This document shows positions 13,912 through 14,304 of a stretch of 14,304 bases of DNA, piece after piece (the first letter of the stretch is position 1; each line of letters starts with the position of its first letter). The DNA lies in assembly GCA_036562565.1 (NCBI GenBank), contig DATCJY010000024.1, positions 1 through 14,304 of the forward strand, written 5' to 3'. The notes beneath the pieces are model-generated. The model was given only the letters and a program-made list of their open reading frames with translations, had not been told where the DNA came from and ran no database searches. Source of the stretch: DATCJY01 sp036562565 (lineage in GTDB: Bacteria > Bacteroidota > Bacteroidia > Flavobacteriales_D > Sanyastnellaceae). Position numbers and translations under genes: made by a program.

Positions 13912-14304
13912 ATGGCAAAAGTTACAATAGACGGAGTGTCGATAGAAGTACCGGACGGTACTACTATCCTCAATGCTGCGCGCATGATAGGCGGGGACAT
14001 TGTTCCGCCCGCAATGTGCTATTACTCCAAGTTGAAAACAAGCGGTGGTTATTGCCGCACCTGCATTGTGAAGGTGACCAAGGGCAGTGACAAAGACCCG
14101 CGTCCTATGCCTAAGCCGGTGGCATCTTGCCGCACTACGGTGATGGACGGAATGGTGGTAGAGAACATCACCTCACCGGAGGTGTTGGAAGCCCGTGCCG
14201 GAGTAGTGGAGTTTCTCTTGCTCAACCACCCGCTGGATTGTCCGGTGTGTGACCAGGCCGGAGAGTGTCATTTGCAAGATTTAGCCTACAACAACGGTAA
14301 GGAA
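13912..14304 (+). CDS. nuoG: NADH-quinone oxidoreductase subunit G, N-terminal part (runs off window)
   Basis: The first 131 codons of the 75-kDa-type subunit, open to the last base of the window. It starts MAKVTIDGVSIEVPDGTTIL, a standard ferredoxin-fold N-terminus. The [2Fe-2S] cluster N1b ligands are Cys36, Cys48, Cys51 and Cys73 (CYY, YCRTC, ASC). The [4Fe-4S] cluster N5 ligands are His106, Cys110, Cys113 and Cys119 (HPLDCPVCDQAGEC), including the unusual histidine ligand typical of NuoG. A loop rich in Lys, Asp and Pro (57-69) separates Cys51 from Cys73. NuoG carries electrons from NuoF toward the quinone module. ATG 13912 matches the family start; the in-frame GTG at 13894 would add only KDKRK-type residues. 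The remaining clusters and the molybdopterin-like domain lie outside. Confidence 0.97.
   Translation, partial: MAKVTIDGVSIEVPDGTTILNAARMIGGDIVPPAMCYYSKLKTSGGYCRTCIVKVTKGSDKDPRPMPKPVASCRTTVMDGMVVENITSPEVLEARAGVVEFLLLNHPLDCPVCDQAGECHLQDLAYNNGKE

Overview
The window reads as chromosomal DNA of a member of the Bacteroidota. The evidence is the Bacteroidota-style dihydroorotase and Omp85 proteins, start codons preceded by A/T-rich leaders with no Shine-Dalgarno sequence, and several matches to the Bacteroidota -7 promoter box TAnnTTTG close to start codons. I see no CRISPR array, tRNA, rRNA, complete insertion sequence or phage gene.

Left part (1-5261): the 3' end of a dihydroorotase gene (pyrC) converges on an Omp85 (BamA/TamA-like) outer-membrane protein gene on the minus strand. 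Three plus-strand genes follow: an unrecognised 227-residue soluble protein, a uridine-phosphorylase-like nucleoside phosphorylase, and a SirB1/transglutaminase-like protein closed by a clear intrinsic terminator at 5289-5318.

Middle part (5262-10304): a plus-strand lipoprotein esterase of the alpha/beta-hydrolase fold comes first. A 944-base gap (6250-7193) follows, with no intact gene but several short coding-like stretches and hairpins. Three separately terminated minus-strand genes come next: the zinc-ribbon protein YjdM/PhnA, a 99-residue unknown, and a secreted protein made of 58-residue repeats, probably a seven-bladed beta-propeller. Gaps of 456 and 504 bases flank the repeat protein.

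Right part (10305-14304): respiratory complex I genes in the order nuoD, nuoE, nuoF, a 74-residue one-helix membrane protein, and nuoG, which runs off the window. NuoE, NuoF and NuoG form the NADH-oxidising module and NuoD belongs to the quinone-reducing connecting module, so the genes act in one enzyme. Two things are unusual. The cluster begins at nuoD with no nuoA, nuoB or nuoC upstream, and a small unrecognised membrane protein sits between nuoF and nuoG.

Most of the window is ordinary housekeeping and envelope genes. The best leads are the small protein inside the nuo cluster, the nuoD-first layout, the coding-like debris at 6250-7193 (including a tiny ORF with ferredoxin-like cysteine spacing), and the strict 58-residue periodicity of the secreted repeat protein.
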